DNA of 44,038 bases from Planctomycetota bacterium (GTDB lineage Bacteria > Planctomycetota > UBA1135 > UBA2386): assembly GCA_016795295.1 (NCBI GenBank), contig JAEUHP010000049.1:1-44038 (forward strand), read 5' to 3'. The notes under the pieces were generated by a model. That model had not been told where the DNA came from. It worked only from the letters and a program-made list of their open reading frames with translations, and searched no databases. Position numbers and translations under genes: made by a program. Positions within the stretch are counted from its first letter, which is position 1. Each line of letters opens with the position of its first letter. Shown one piece after another: positions 23,445 through 30,809 of the stretch.

Positions 23445-25651
23445 TTGCGATGGTCCGCCAACTCCACCGCACCGCTACCGTGACGATCCAGACCGGCGCC
23501 GCGAAGACCCATTCGAGGGCCGCGCATGCGCAGTTCGGCGCCGCCCTGGCGCTGGCCGTGCACGTGCTGCTGCTCGCCGCAGTGCTCGGGCAGATCGTGT
23601 TCCTGGCGTCGCGCCATCGCGTGCGCGTCGACCTGACCTCCGACCAGATGTATTCGCTGACCGAGTCGACCCGCACCTTGCTGGGGCGGCTCGACAAGCA
23701 GCTCTTGGTCGAAGCCTACTTCTCGCCGAAGGAGAAGCTGCCGGTGACCCTGCGCGACACGCGCGTGGTGCTGGACAACTTCCTCGACGAGCTGGTGCAG
23801 CTCGGCAAGGGCCGGGTCGCCGTACAGCGCTTCGACCCGAACAGCGACAAGGCGATTGCCGACAAGTGCCAGCGCATCGGCGTGCAGCCGGCCGACCTGC
23901 GCGGCGGCACCGCCACCTCGGTGTCGTTCGACCGCCACTGGCAAGGCTTGCGCTTGGTCTACGGCGGCAGCAAGCAGAAGGTGATCCCGCAGATCGGCCC
24001 GCAGTCGTCGTTCCAGGCCGAAGCTGCCATCACCCCGGCGATCAAGGAAGTGCTGAGCGCGCAGAAGCACAAATTCGGCTACATGGAGTGGCCGGCCACC
24101 GCGATCGGCCAGCAGCAGCCCGGTGGCATCGGTTGGAACGTCGTGCGCAGCGCCGAGGACGTGGCCAAGCGCTACGAGTTCCAGAACGTCAAGGACGAGG
24201 ACGGCGCGCTGCTGGCCGACGATCTGACGACCCTGCTGCTGTTCCGCCCCAAGGACCTGACCGATCGTCAGAAGTACGTGATCGACCAGTTCGTGCTGAA
24301 GGGCGGCACGGTGGTGGTGTTCGCCGATGCCGCGGAGTACGCGATCGGGCCGAACCGCATGTTCACCAAGATGCCGCTGCAACTCGATGCCGCTGGCAGC
24401 CAGAAGCGTTTCCAGGACCAGTTGCTGAGCTACGGGATCGACTGGCGGCAGAAGGTGCTCGCCGACATGTCGCCCGAGGCGTTCTCCCCGCGCGACCGCA
24501 TCCAGGGAGCGCAGGAGTATTTGGCGGTGCCGCAGCAGACCATGTTCGGTCGTTCCTATGCGGTGGCGGCCTACCCGTACTTCTTCCACGCCGTCGCCGG
24601 CGACTGGAGCAAGATCGCCGAGCAGGTGGCGCAGTTGAAGCAGGGCGGCCAGCCGAACGCGGCCGTCGCCGAGCAACTGAAGCGCCAACTCCAGCCCGGG
24701 CTGCCCAGCGACGAGTTCCTGTTCAAGACCTTCAAGCAGTTCGGCCGTGGGCCGGGCTTCTACTGGCCGACCTGGGTCGGGCTGCGGCAGAAGCTCGACC
24801 AGCCCGACCTGCCCGAGGGCGCGACCGGCAAGGTGCTGCTGTGGTCGAGCCCGCTGGTGCTGGCCGAAGAGCCGCCGCAGAACCTCGACCCGATCGGCCG
24901 CGACATGGCGCGCATCAACGAGACCTTCGGCAAGTTCGTCGGCAAGCTCGAGGAGCGCAAGAAGTCCGAGCCGGCGCAGCAGGCGCCGCTGATGGTCGAC
25001 GTGCGCGGCACGTTCGCCTCGTTCTTCGCCGGCGGCGAGCGGCCGAAGCGCCCGTCCGAGATCAAGGAAGCCGAGGCCAAGAAGGCGGCGGACGACGCGG
25101 CGGCCGATGGCAAGGCGGCCAAGGACGGCGAGAAGCCGGCCGATGGCGCCGATCCGCTGGCGGCCAAGCCGAAGGACCTGATCGGTCCGGAAGCCCCCAA
25201 GTCGCCGGAAGAGATGGACGCCGAGGCCAGCAAACCAGCGCCCGAGCCCGAACCGCTGCTGCGTTCGGCCAAGCCGGGCCGGCTGGTGGTGATCGGGGAC
25301 GCCGACTTCCTGCGCGACGATCTGGTGCAGGGCACCTACGCCGAAGCGGGCGGCCCGGTGTCGATCTTCGGCCGGGTGTTCTGGGCGCAGCTGCTCGATT
25401 GGCTGGCCGAGGACAAGGATCTGGTGGCGCTGCAGTCGCGCGTGCCGGTCGATCGCGCGTTGAAGTTCGTCGACACCGCGGTCGGCACTTCGGCCGATCC
25501 GCGCGTCGCCGAGCAAGCGCTGGCGAACACCACGCGCTGGCTGCGTGGCCTCAACATCGTGCTGCCAGGGCTCTTGCTCACCGCCTTCGGCCTGTGCGTC
25601 TTCTTCGTGCGCCGGGCACAGAAGCGGGCCTTCCTCGCGTCTCTGTCGTGA
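23441..25651 (+). CDS. GldG-like ABC-associated auxiliary protein
   Basis: 736 residues. A membrane helix at about 35-58 precedes a large extracytoplasmic region. SDQMYSLTESTRTLLGRLDKQLLVEAYFSPKEKLP is the start of the GldG-type ABC-associated domain. TVVVFADAAEY and LVVIGDADFLRDD lie in the later Rossmann-like parts. A Lys/Ala/Asp/Pro-rich insert at about 540-605 looks disordered. A C-terminal helix, LPGLLLTAFGLCVFFVRR, follows a short WLRGLNI. It probably works with the GldA/GldF-like pair as a two-anchor periplasmic partner. ATGA-coupled to gldF. Confidence 0.9.
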   Translation: MIAMVRQLHRTATVTIQTGAAKTHSRAAHAQFGAALALAVHVLLLAAVLGQIVFLASRHRVRVDLTSDQMYSLTESTRTLLGRLDKQLLVEAYFSPKEKLPVTLRDTRVVLDNFLDELVQLGKGRVAVQRFDPNSDKAIADKCQRIGVQPADLRGGTATSVSFDRHWQGLRLVYGGSKQKVIPQIGPQSSFQAEAAITPAIKEVLSAQKHKFGYMEWPATAIGQQQPGGIGWNVVRSAEDVAKRYEFQNVKDEDGALLADDLTTLLLFRPKDLTDRQKYVIDQFVLKGGTVVVFADAAEYAIGPNRMFTKMPLQLDAAGSQKRFQDQLLSYGIDWRQKVLADMSPEAFSPRDRIQGAQEYLAVPQQTMFGRSYAVAAYPYFFHAVAGDWSKIAEQVAQLKQGGQPNAAVAEQLKRQLQPGLPSDEFLFKTFKQFGRGPGFYWPTWVGLRQKLDQPDLPEGATGKVLLWSSPLVLAEEPPQNLDPIGRDMARINETFGKFVGKLEERKKSEPAQQAPLMVDVRGTFASFFAGGERPKRPSEIKEAEAKKAADDAAADGKAAKDGEKPADGADPLAAKPKDLIGPEAPKSPEEMDAEASKPAPEPEPLLRSAKPGRLVVIGDADFLRDDLVQGTYAEAGGPVSIFGRVFWAQLLDWLAEDKDLVALQSRVPVDRALKFVDTAVGTSADPRVAEQALANTTRWLRGLNIVLPGLLLTAFGLCVFFVRRAQKRAFLASLS

Positions 25652-25661
25652 GGCCGTCGCC

Positions 25662-26816
25662 ATGAACCTCGCCAAAGCCAATCTCGTGTTGCTGGTCGCC
25701 GCGCTCGGCCTTGCCGTGCCGACGACCGTGCAGCTGTTCGCCGACGCCGAGACCTTCGTCGACGTGAACCGCATCCCGCTCCTGTTCGACGGCTTCTCCG
25801 CCGAGAACGTCGGGTCGATCGCGATCGGCACGCCGAAGAAGGAGCAGCCGCCACCCAACCCCCAGGCGCCGAACCAGAAGGTGCCGCTGCAGTACGACCA
25901 GGTGGCGCTGGTGCGCACCGACAAGGGCTGGGCGCTGGCCCAGCCGCAAGGCCCGATGCTCGGCGGCCAGCCGTTCGACTTGGCTGGTGCGCCGGTCAGC
26001 AAGGACAAGGTGGAGAGCGACGTGTTCGCGCACCTGCGTCGCATCCGCGCCGACAAGGAAGCGCGTGTGCAGGCGGCTGCCACCCCCGACCAGTTGAAGA
26101 GCTTCGGTCTCGACGAAGAGCACGCCACCTTGGTCAAGGTCAGCGACCGCAACAACCAGACGGTGGTCGCCGAGCTCTACGTCGGCAACGAAGCCGGCGC
26201 CGAGTTCACCGGCACCGAAGGTGTGAAGGGGCGCTTCGTACGCAAGACCGACAGCACCGACGTGCTGCTCTACGAGTACGAGAAGCCCTGGTACTTCACG
26301 GTGCAGCCCGAACTCTGGGTCGACAAGGTGCTGCTCAAGCTCGATCCGACGCAGGTGCAGCGCCTGTCGCTGCGCAACGCCGCGACCGGGGGCAAGACCT
26401 ACACGTTCGCCAAGCAGGACGGCAAGGCGCTGTGGACCTGTGCCGAGCCGCCGCCGGACCGCGGTGCGGTGCGGCAGTCCGAGGTCGAGGCGTTCTTGCA
26501 GCGGCTGCGCTGGATCACGGTGCAGGACTTCAAGAAGCCGCTGAGCCGTGCGGGCAACCTGGCCGAGCTCGGGCTGCAGCCGGCGCAGATCGAGTTCGAA
26601 CTCGACTACCTCGAGGGTGATGTGTTGCGCACCGCGAAGTTCGCGGTCGGCAACCACACCGAGGGCAAGAACGAGAACTACCTGACCAGTTCGGAGACGA
26701 CGTTCCTGATGACCTGGGCAGCGGGGTTGGTGACGAGCTTCGAGGTGGATCCGGCGGGCTGGTTCGATCCGGCGGCGCCGAAGGCTCCGGAAGCGCCGGG
26801 CGGCGACGGCAAGTAG
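25662..26816 (+). CDS. DUF4340-domain protein, fourth gene of the Gld-like cassette
   Basis: 384 residues. An N-terminal helix (NLVLLVAALGLAVPTTVQLF) anchors it or directs export. The rest is beta-rich with repeated segments like LYVGNEAGAEFTGTEGVKGRFVRKTDSTDVLLYEYEKPWYF, the DUF4340 pattern (a GKKLTLxxGxxxxxG(V)YV-like strand pair followed by a WxxxxLLxLD motif, here WVDKVLLKLD). The DUF4340 role is unknown, but its fixed position after GldG-like genes suggests a subunit of the same envelope complex. It begins 10 bp after the GldG stop. Confidence 0.88.
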   Translation: MNLAKANLVLLVAALGLAVPTTVQLFADAETFVDVNRIPLLFDGFSAENVGSIAIGTPKKEQPPPNPQAPNQKVPLQYDQVALVRTDKGWALAQPQGPMLGGQPFDLAGAPVSKDKVESDVFAHLRRIRADKEARVQAAATPDQLKSFGLDEEHATLVKVSDRNNQTVVAELYVGNEAGAEFTGTEGVKGRFVRKTDSTDVLLYEYEKPWYFTVQPELWVDKVLLKLDPTQVQRLSLRNAATGGKTYTFAKQDGKALWTCAEPPPDRGAVRQSEVEAFLQRLRWITVQDFKKPLSRAGNLAELGLQPAQIEFELDYLEGDVLRTAKFAVGNHTEGKNENYLTSSETTFLMTWAAGLVTSFEVDPAGWFDPAAPKAPEAPGGDGK

Positions 26817-26943
26817 GCGGGAACGGCCGCGGGCCGCTCTCGGATCGGGCCGATCCTCTCTGGCCGGGGGCGTGCGTCTGCCGCCGAGGTGTGCAACCAG
26901 CCCATCTTTCGTTCGGCCGAATTTCGTGGGGGCGCCCGGGGTA

Positions 26944-26986
26944 CAAAAAATGGGCCCCGGTGAGGCACCACCCCACACCGAGGCCC
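26944..26986 (-). terminator. Rho-independent terminator reading leftward
   Basis: On the minus strand, an 11-bp arm at 26986-26976 pairs with 26962-26952 with one mismatch around a 13-nt loop. ATTTTTTG follows immediately (T6 at 26950-26945). This is the clearest intrinsic terminator in the window. It would end a leftward transcript coming either from doc or from a promoter in the AT-rich patch. Confidence 0.75.
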
Positions 26987-27087
26987 GTCCCTGCCACTGG
27001 GCCCATGCCCAGGCGTTTCTTTCCACCGCCCCTCTAGAGCACAACCCGTGCCAGGGCGGATGGTGGCTGCCGAGTTTGTTCGAGTTT

Positions 27088-27134
27088 AATGGAAACCATT
27101 GCAAGTAAATGACTTGCTATACTTTCTGTATAGC
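27088..27134. repeat. Three adjacent perfect inverted repeats in an AT-rich patch
   Basis: AATGG-aaa-CCATT (27088-27100), GCAAGT-aaatg-ACTTGC (27101-27117) and GCTATAC-tttct-GTATAGC (27116-27134) lie head to tail. All arms are perfect. A TATACT (27118-27123) on the plus strand and TATAGC/TATACA on the minus strand could serve as -10 elements, but no well-spaced -35 was found. Function unknown. Confidence 0.8.
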
Positions 27135-27293
27135 GAAATAGAGCCGGGGCGGACCTGCCTGAGCGAGGCCGAACCGATCCCGCGTCGGCTTGCCGTCAGT
27201 TTCCCGTCCGTTCCCCGTCACTTGGCTGACGGCCCGCCGCCGCCTTCGCCTGCCGCTGGGCTGACCGGGGGACGCAGGCCGTACGCGGCTCCG

Positions 27294-27722
27294 CTACTTG
27301 GGACGGCGACGCTTCGTGCTTCGTTTCGGCCCGCGGCGGCTGGATCCGCAGTGGTCCCGCAACCAAGCCGCGAATGCCTCCTCGTCCAGCGTGCCATCCG
27401 CAAGGCCCAGGACGAACGTCACGGCGTGTGCCTCAGGCGCGGTGAACGTGAGTCCGTTGCGCTCGAGGAACACCGTGGTCGCGAGGAAGGCCACGCGCTT
27501 GTTGCCGTCGACGAACGGGTGGTTCTTGGCGATGCCGTGCCCGTACGCGGCCGCCAGGCGGCACAGGTCCGGCTGCTCGTACGCGAACAGATGCTGCGGA
27601 CGCGCCAACGCGGACTCGAGCAGGCTGGCAGCACGCAGCCCATCCGACCCGCCAAACAGGCGAACGCTGTCGGCGTGCATGGCCAGCACCGCCGCCCGGC
27701 TCAACCAGATCGGTTCCTTCAC
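27294..27722 (-). CDS. doc: Doc-family toxin (Fic fold)
   Basis: 142 residues. The Fic/Doc catalytic loop reads H68-PFVDGNKR (68-76), matching the Doc version of the motif. Characterised Doc phosphorylates EF-Tu and stops translation. The length fits Doc (about 126 residues) plus a basic C-terminal tail (SSRRGPKRSTKRRRPK), which is unusual. The start is GTG at 27722, inside the stop of the antitoxin gene (GTGA overlap), giving the antitoxin-first order expected for a toxin-antitoxin operon. HPFVDGNKR and flanking LAAAYGHGIAKN support an intact, active toxin. Confidence 0.93.
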   Translation of the reverse strand: MKEPIWLSRAAVLAMHADSVRLFGGSDGLRAASLLESALARPQHLFAYEQPDLCRLAAAYGHGIAKNHPFVDGNKRVAFLATTVFLERNGLTFTAPEAHAVTFVLGLADGTLDEEAFAAWLRDHCGSSRRGPKRSTKRRRPK

Positions 27723-27940
27723 TTGGCGAGCTCGCGCAGTGCCCGGCTGTAGCGCGCCATCAACGACCGCGCGGCGCGCATCTGTGCTTCGAACTCGGCG
27801 TCCTCGACCGACAACTGGTAGCCCTGCTCATTGGGCAGGAGCGTCAGCACGCTGCCGTCCCGGACCTGCAGCGCCTTCAGGACCTCGGCGGGCAGGATGA
27901 CGCCGTACGAGTTGCCGATCTTGCGCAGCTTGAGTTCCAT
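27719..27940 (-). CDS. AbrB/MazE-type antitoxin
   Basis: 73 residues. The N-terminal MELKLRKIGNSYGVILPAEV is the swapped-hairpin AbrB/MazE DNA-binding fold, and the acidic/basic C-terminal helix would wrap the toxin. It should neutralise the Doc toxin and repress the operon. Classical doc is paired with Phd; pairing with an AbrB-fold protein is known but less textbook. The ATG at 27940 is preferred to an in-frame start at 27997, whose extra residues do not fit the fold. Confidence 0.9.
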   Translation of the reverse strand: MELKLRKIGNSYGVILPAEVLKALQVRDGSVLTLLPNEQGYQLSVEDAEFEAQMRAARSLMARYSRALRELAK

Positions 27941-27952
27941 GTTGCTACGCCG

Positions 27953-27960
27953 GTTATAAC
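27953..27960 (-). promoter_or_regulatory. Palindrome upstream of the antitoxin, candidate operator or -10
   Basis: GTTATAAC, a perfect 8-bp palindrome, lies 12 bp before the antitoxin ATG. On the minus strand it contains TATAAC, a good -10 match. Its position suits autorepression by the AbrB-type antitoxin. No clear -35 was identified. Confidence 0.4.
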
Positions 27961-28060
27961 TTGCATGGCAGACGTCGTCGAGGGGCGGTGGATGCACAGG
28001 ATGCCATGGGCAGCAGAATGCCCAGACCGGCAGGGGATCCCGCAGCAGCAGCCCACCCCG

Positions 28061-28879
28061 TCAGCTACCCGACGGCCCGCCGCCGCCCGCCGGCCGTTCC
28101 GCCGCCTTCGCCTGCCGCCACGCCGCGTCCATCGCCTCCAGCGACTGCCCGCGCAGGTCGTAGCCGAACCCCTGCTCGACGCACTGGAAGCGCCGCTGGA
28201 ACTTGCGCGTGGTCGCCGCCAGCGCGCTCTCCGGGTTCACCCCCAGGTGCCGCGCCAGGTTGCATACGCTGAACAGTATATCGCCGATCTCCTCCGCGAC
28301 CGCCGCCCCGACCCCGCTGGCGACCGCCTGGTCCAGCTCGGCGAGTTCTTCGTCGACCTTCTGCCGCGGCCCGTGCCGGTCGGGCCAGTCGAACCCGGCG
28401 CGCGCCGCCTTCTCTCCGATCCGGAACGCCCGCAGCAGCGCTGGCAGCGCCTGGGGTACCCCGGCCAGCACCGAAGCGGGGGTGCCGGCCGCGCGCAGTT
28501 CCGCCTGCTTCTGCCGTTCCCAGTTGCGGTAGGCGGCTTCCTGCCCGTCGACCTTCTGCTCGCCGAACACGTGCGGGTGCCGCCGCACCAGCTTCTGCGC
28601 CGCCACGCCGGCCACGGCGCCGAGATCGAACTGGCCCGCTTCGGCGGCGATCTGGCTCAGCAGCACCACGTTGACCAGCACGTCGCCGAGTTCGGCCCGC
28701 GCGGCTTCGGGGTCGCCGGTGGCGAGCGCTTCGGCCGCTTCGAAGGCTTCCTCGAGCAGGTGCGGAGCGAGGCTGGCCAAGGTCTGCGCTCGATCCCAGG
28801 GACAGCCGTCCGGCGCGCGCAAGCGCGCCACCGTGGCCAGGAGTTCGCGGAGCGGGGGCAGGGAGGCGTCGGCGTCCAT
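28061..28879 (-). CDS. mazG: MazG nucleoside triphosphate pyrophosphohydrolase
   Basis: 272 residues with two MazG domains. The first (about 10-110) has CPWDRAQTLASLAPHLLEEAFEAAEAL followed by AELGDVLVNVVLLSQIA, giving the EExxE...ExxD metal site. The second (about 150-250) has KVDEELAELDQA and EEIGDILFSVCNLARHLG. It hydrolyses NTPs to NMP and PPi, cleaning the pool and tempering stress signalling. Length matches E. coli MazG. It lies 120 bp upstream of the antitoxin gene on the same strand. The connection is positional only; this is a house-cleaning enzyme, not a toxin. Confidence 0.95.
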   Translation of the reverse strand: MDADASLPPLRELLATVARLRAPDGCPWDRAQTLASLAPHLLEEAFEAAEALATGDPEAARAELGDVLVNVVLLSQIAAEAGQFDLGAVAGVAAQKLVRRHPHVFGEQKVDGQEAAYRNWERQKQAELRAAGTPASVLAGVPQALPALLRAFRIGEKAARAGFDWPDRHGPRQKVDEELAELDQAVASGVGAAVAEEIGDILFSVCNLARHLGVNPESALAATTRKFQRRFQCVEQGFGYDLRGQSLEAMDAAWRQAKAAERPAGGGGPSGS

Positions 28880-29053
28880 GCGCGCACGCTAGCGCCCGGT
28901 TGTCCCAGGGGCACCCTTCCGCCGGGGCCGCGCACGGCCTATCCCCGGCGCTTCGGTCGCCACGGTGGCGGCCGGTTTCGGCGTGCGAACGACGCGCGCC
29001 TCCGTATCTTCGTCCGCCCCTCAACCCTTGGCCGCCACCGCGGCCCTTCGCCC

Positions 29054-29656
29054 ATGGCCATCGAACTTCCCCCGTTGCCCTACGCGCTCGACGCGCTGGC
29101 TCCCCACATCAACGCCCAAACCTTGTCGATCCACCACGGCAAGCATCATCAGGCCTACGTGACGAACGGCAACAAGCTGCTGGAGACGTCGCCGCTGGCC
29201 AGCAAGTCGCTGGTGGAGATCGTCATGGCGACCGCAGGCAAGCAAGACCAGCAAGGGCTGTTCAACAACGCCGCCCAGGTCTGGAACCACACCTTCTACT
29301 GGCACTCGATGAAGCCGAAGGGCGGCGGCAAGCCGACGGGCGCGATCGCGCAGAAGATCCAGAACGACTTCGGCAGCTACGAGAAGTTCGCCGAGCTGTT
29401 CGCCCAGGCCGGCGCCACCCAGTTCGGCAGCGGCTGGGCCTGGCTGGTGCTGAAGGGCGGCAAGCTCGAAGTGACCAAGACGCCGAACGCCGAGACGCCG
29501 CTGACCCAGGCCGGCACCGTGCCGCTCCTGACCATGGACGTCTGGGAGCACGCGTATTACCTCGACTTCCAGAACCGGCGCCCCGACTACATCAAGACCT
29601 TCCTGGAGCACTTGGTGAACTGGGACTTCGCCAACCAGAACCTGGCCAAGGCCTGA
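29054..29656 (+). CDS. sodB: Superoxide dismutase, iron type
   Basis: 200 residues. ELPPLPYALDALAPHI is the conserved start. The metal ligands are His27, His79 (AAQVWNHTFYW), Asp162 and His166 (DVWEHAYYLDF). Gln75 in AAQVWNH is the second-sphere Gln typical of the iron enzymes; manganese enzymes place it elsewhere. There is no signal peptide, so it is cytoplasmic. It dismutates superoxide to O2 and H2O2. The ATG at 29054 follows ttcgccc with no Shine-Dalgarno. A small coiled-coil gene follows after 15 bp. Confidence 0.95.
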   Translation: MAIELPPLPYALDALAPHINAQTLSIHHGKHHQAYVTNGNKLLETSPLASKSLVEIVMATAGKQDQQGLFNNAAQVWNHTFYWHSMKPKGGGKPTGAIAQKIQNDFGSYEKFAELFAQAGATQFGSGWAWLVLKGGKLEVTKTPNAETPLTQAGTVPLLTMDVWEHAYYLDFQNRRPDYIKTFLEHLVNWDFANQNLAKA

Positions 29657-29671
29657 GGTCTGGCCGCGGTC

Positions 29672-30019
29672 GTGACTTCGGTCCGCAAGCAAAAGCGCAA
29701 GGCCGAGCAGCAGGGCCGCTCGGTCGCCGAGTTGCAGCTCGTGGCCCTGCTCCGCGAAGTGCTCGAGCTGCTGCGCTGGAACCAGGTGCTCGGCTACGCC
29801 AACCAGTACCTGCTGCACGAGAAGCTGGCGGTACCGCCTGCCGAGCGCCAGCGCGTGCTGGAGGCGGCTTCGAGTGCGGTGGCGCAGGACGGTCGGCTGC
29901 AGCGCTGGCAACAGCGGCTCGCGGAGGTGCAGCAGGCCCTGGAACGCGTCGAGGCGCAGTTGCGCACGGGGGCTCCGGCCGGGCCGCCAGCGCCTCTGGA
30001 GGCGCGCGATGGCCGCTGA
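29672..30019 (+). CDS. Small coiled-coil protein of unknown function
   Basis: 115 residues from a GTG at 29672. It is highly charged and helical: a basic head (VRKQKRKAEQQGR), then VAELQLVALLREVLELLRW, and a C-terminal coiled coil (LQRWQQRLAEVQQALERVEAQL) before a Pro/Ala tail. I recognise no family. It lies between sodB and the GT2 gene and overlaps the latter by 11 bp, so it is probably part of the envelope glycan operon, perhaps as a scaffold (inference). Confidence 0.65.
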   Translation: MTSVRKQKRKAEQQGRSVAELQLVALLREVLELLRWNQVLGYANQYLLHEKLAVPPAERQRVLEAASSAVAQDGRLQRWQQRLAEVQQALERVEAQLRTGAPAGPPAPLEARDGR

Positions 30020-30809
30020 CACAGCGGCGGCGCCCGCTGGCCCGACGCCGATCAGCGGTTGCATCATCAGCTACCAGGAGGCCGACCGCATCGCCGACTG
30101 CGTGCGTTCGCTCGGTTTCTGCAGCGAAGTGGTGGTGGTCGACAGCGGCAGCACCGACGGCACCCGCGAACTCGCGGCGAGCCTCGGCGCGCGCGTGGTC
30201 ACCAACGCGCCGTTCCCCGGCCACCGCGAGCAGAAACAGTTCGCGGTCGAGCAGGCGGCGCACCGCTGGGTGTTCTGCCTCGACGCCGACGAACGCGCCA
30301 CGCCGGAGCTGCAGGCGGCGATCCAGCAGCTCGCGCAGACCGGTCTGCGGGGCGCTGCCTACGAGATGCCGCGCAAGAACCACTACCTCGGCGCGATCGT
30401 GAAGCGCGGCCTGTTCTGGCCCGACCGCAAGCTGCGGTTGTTCGACCGCACGCAGGCGCGCTGGGGCGGCACCAACCCGCACGATCGCGTCGAAGTCACC
30501 GCCGGCGGTGCGGTGACCCGGCTCGACGCGGCGATCGAGCACCTCAGTTACCGGGACTTCCGACACCACCTGCGCACCATCGACTCCTACACGCGGATCG
30601 CCGCGCGGGCGCTCGCCGCCGAGGGGCGGCGCGCCAATCCGTTCGATCTCCTGGTGCGGCCCCCGTCGGTGTTCGTGAAGAGCTTGCTGGTGAAGCGCGG
30701 CTTCGTCGACGGTTGGCGCGGCCTCGTGATCGCCAGCACCGCCGCCTACTGCGACTGGCTGAAATACTGGCGCCTCTACGGTGAAGGCCGGGCGCGGAGG
30801 CGGTCGTGA
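30009..30809 (+). CDS. GT2-family glycosyltransferase, LPS core WaaE/KdtX-like
   Basis: 266 residues with the GT-A fold. ISGCIISYQEADRIADCVRSL opens the nucleotide-sugar domain. VVVDSGSTDGT and FCLDADERAT carry the DxD metal/nucleotide motif. KNHYLGAIVKRGLFWPDRKLRLFDR and EHLSYRDFRHHLRTIDSYT are typical of lipooligosaccharide core beta-glycosyltransferases. It probably adds a sugar to a lipid-linked inner core at the cytoplasmic membrane. It overlaps its upstream neighbour by 11 bp and its stop overlaps the next GTG. Confidence 0.9.
   Translation: MAADTAAAPAGPTPISGCIISYQEADRIADCVRSLGFCSEVVVVDSGSTDGTRELAASLGARVVTNAPFPGHREQKQFAVEQAAHRWVFCLDADERATPELQAAIQQLAQTGLRGAAYEMPRKNHYLGAIVKRGLFWPDRKLRLFDRTQARWGGTNPHDRVEVTAGGAVTRLDAAIEHLSYRDFRHHLRTIDSYTRIAARALAAEGRRANPFDLLVRPPSVFVKSLLVKRGFVDGWRGLVIASTAAYCDWLKYWRLYGEGRARRRS

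Larger units (their letters stand above)
26817..27293. other. Non-coding region between the DUF4340 and doc genes
   Basis: 477 bp with no supported gene. From left to right it holds about 125 bp of featureless GC-rich sequence, a strong minus-strand terminator (26944-26986), a region able to form further hairpins (for example CTGGGC/GCCCAG around 27000-27015), then an AT-rich patch with three adjacent inverted repeats (27088-27134). Base composition in the last patch is far below the window average. Confidence 0.6.

Noticed and set aside
26944..27087. SRP, 6S or RNase P RNA in the non-coding island
   Set aside because: None of the conserved cores (for example the SRP GGAAGGAAGCA loop or the RNase P P4 GAGGAAAGUC) is present.
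27099..27752. Plus-strand open frame opposite doc
   Set aside because: Antisense to an intact Doc catalytic motif; no recognisable domain.
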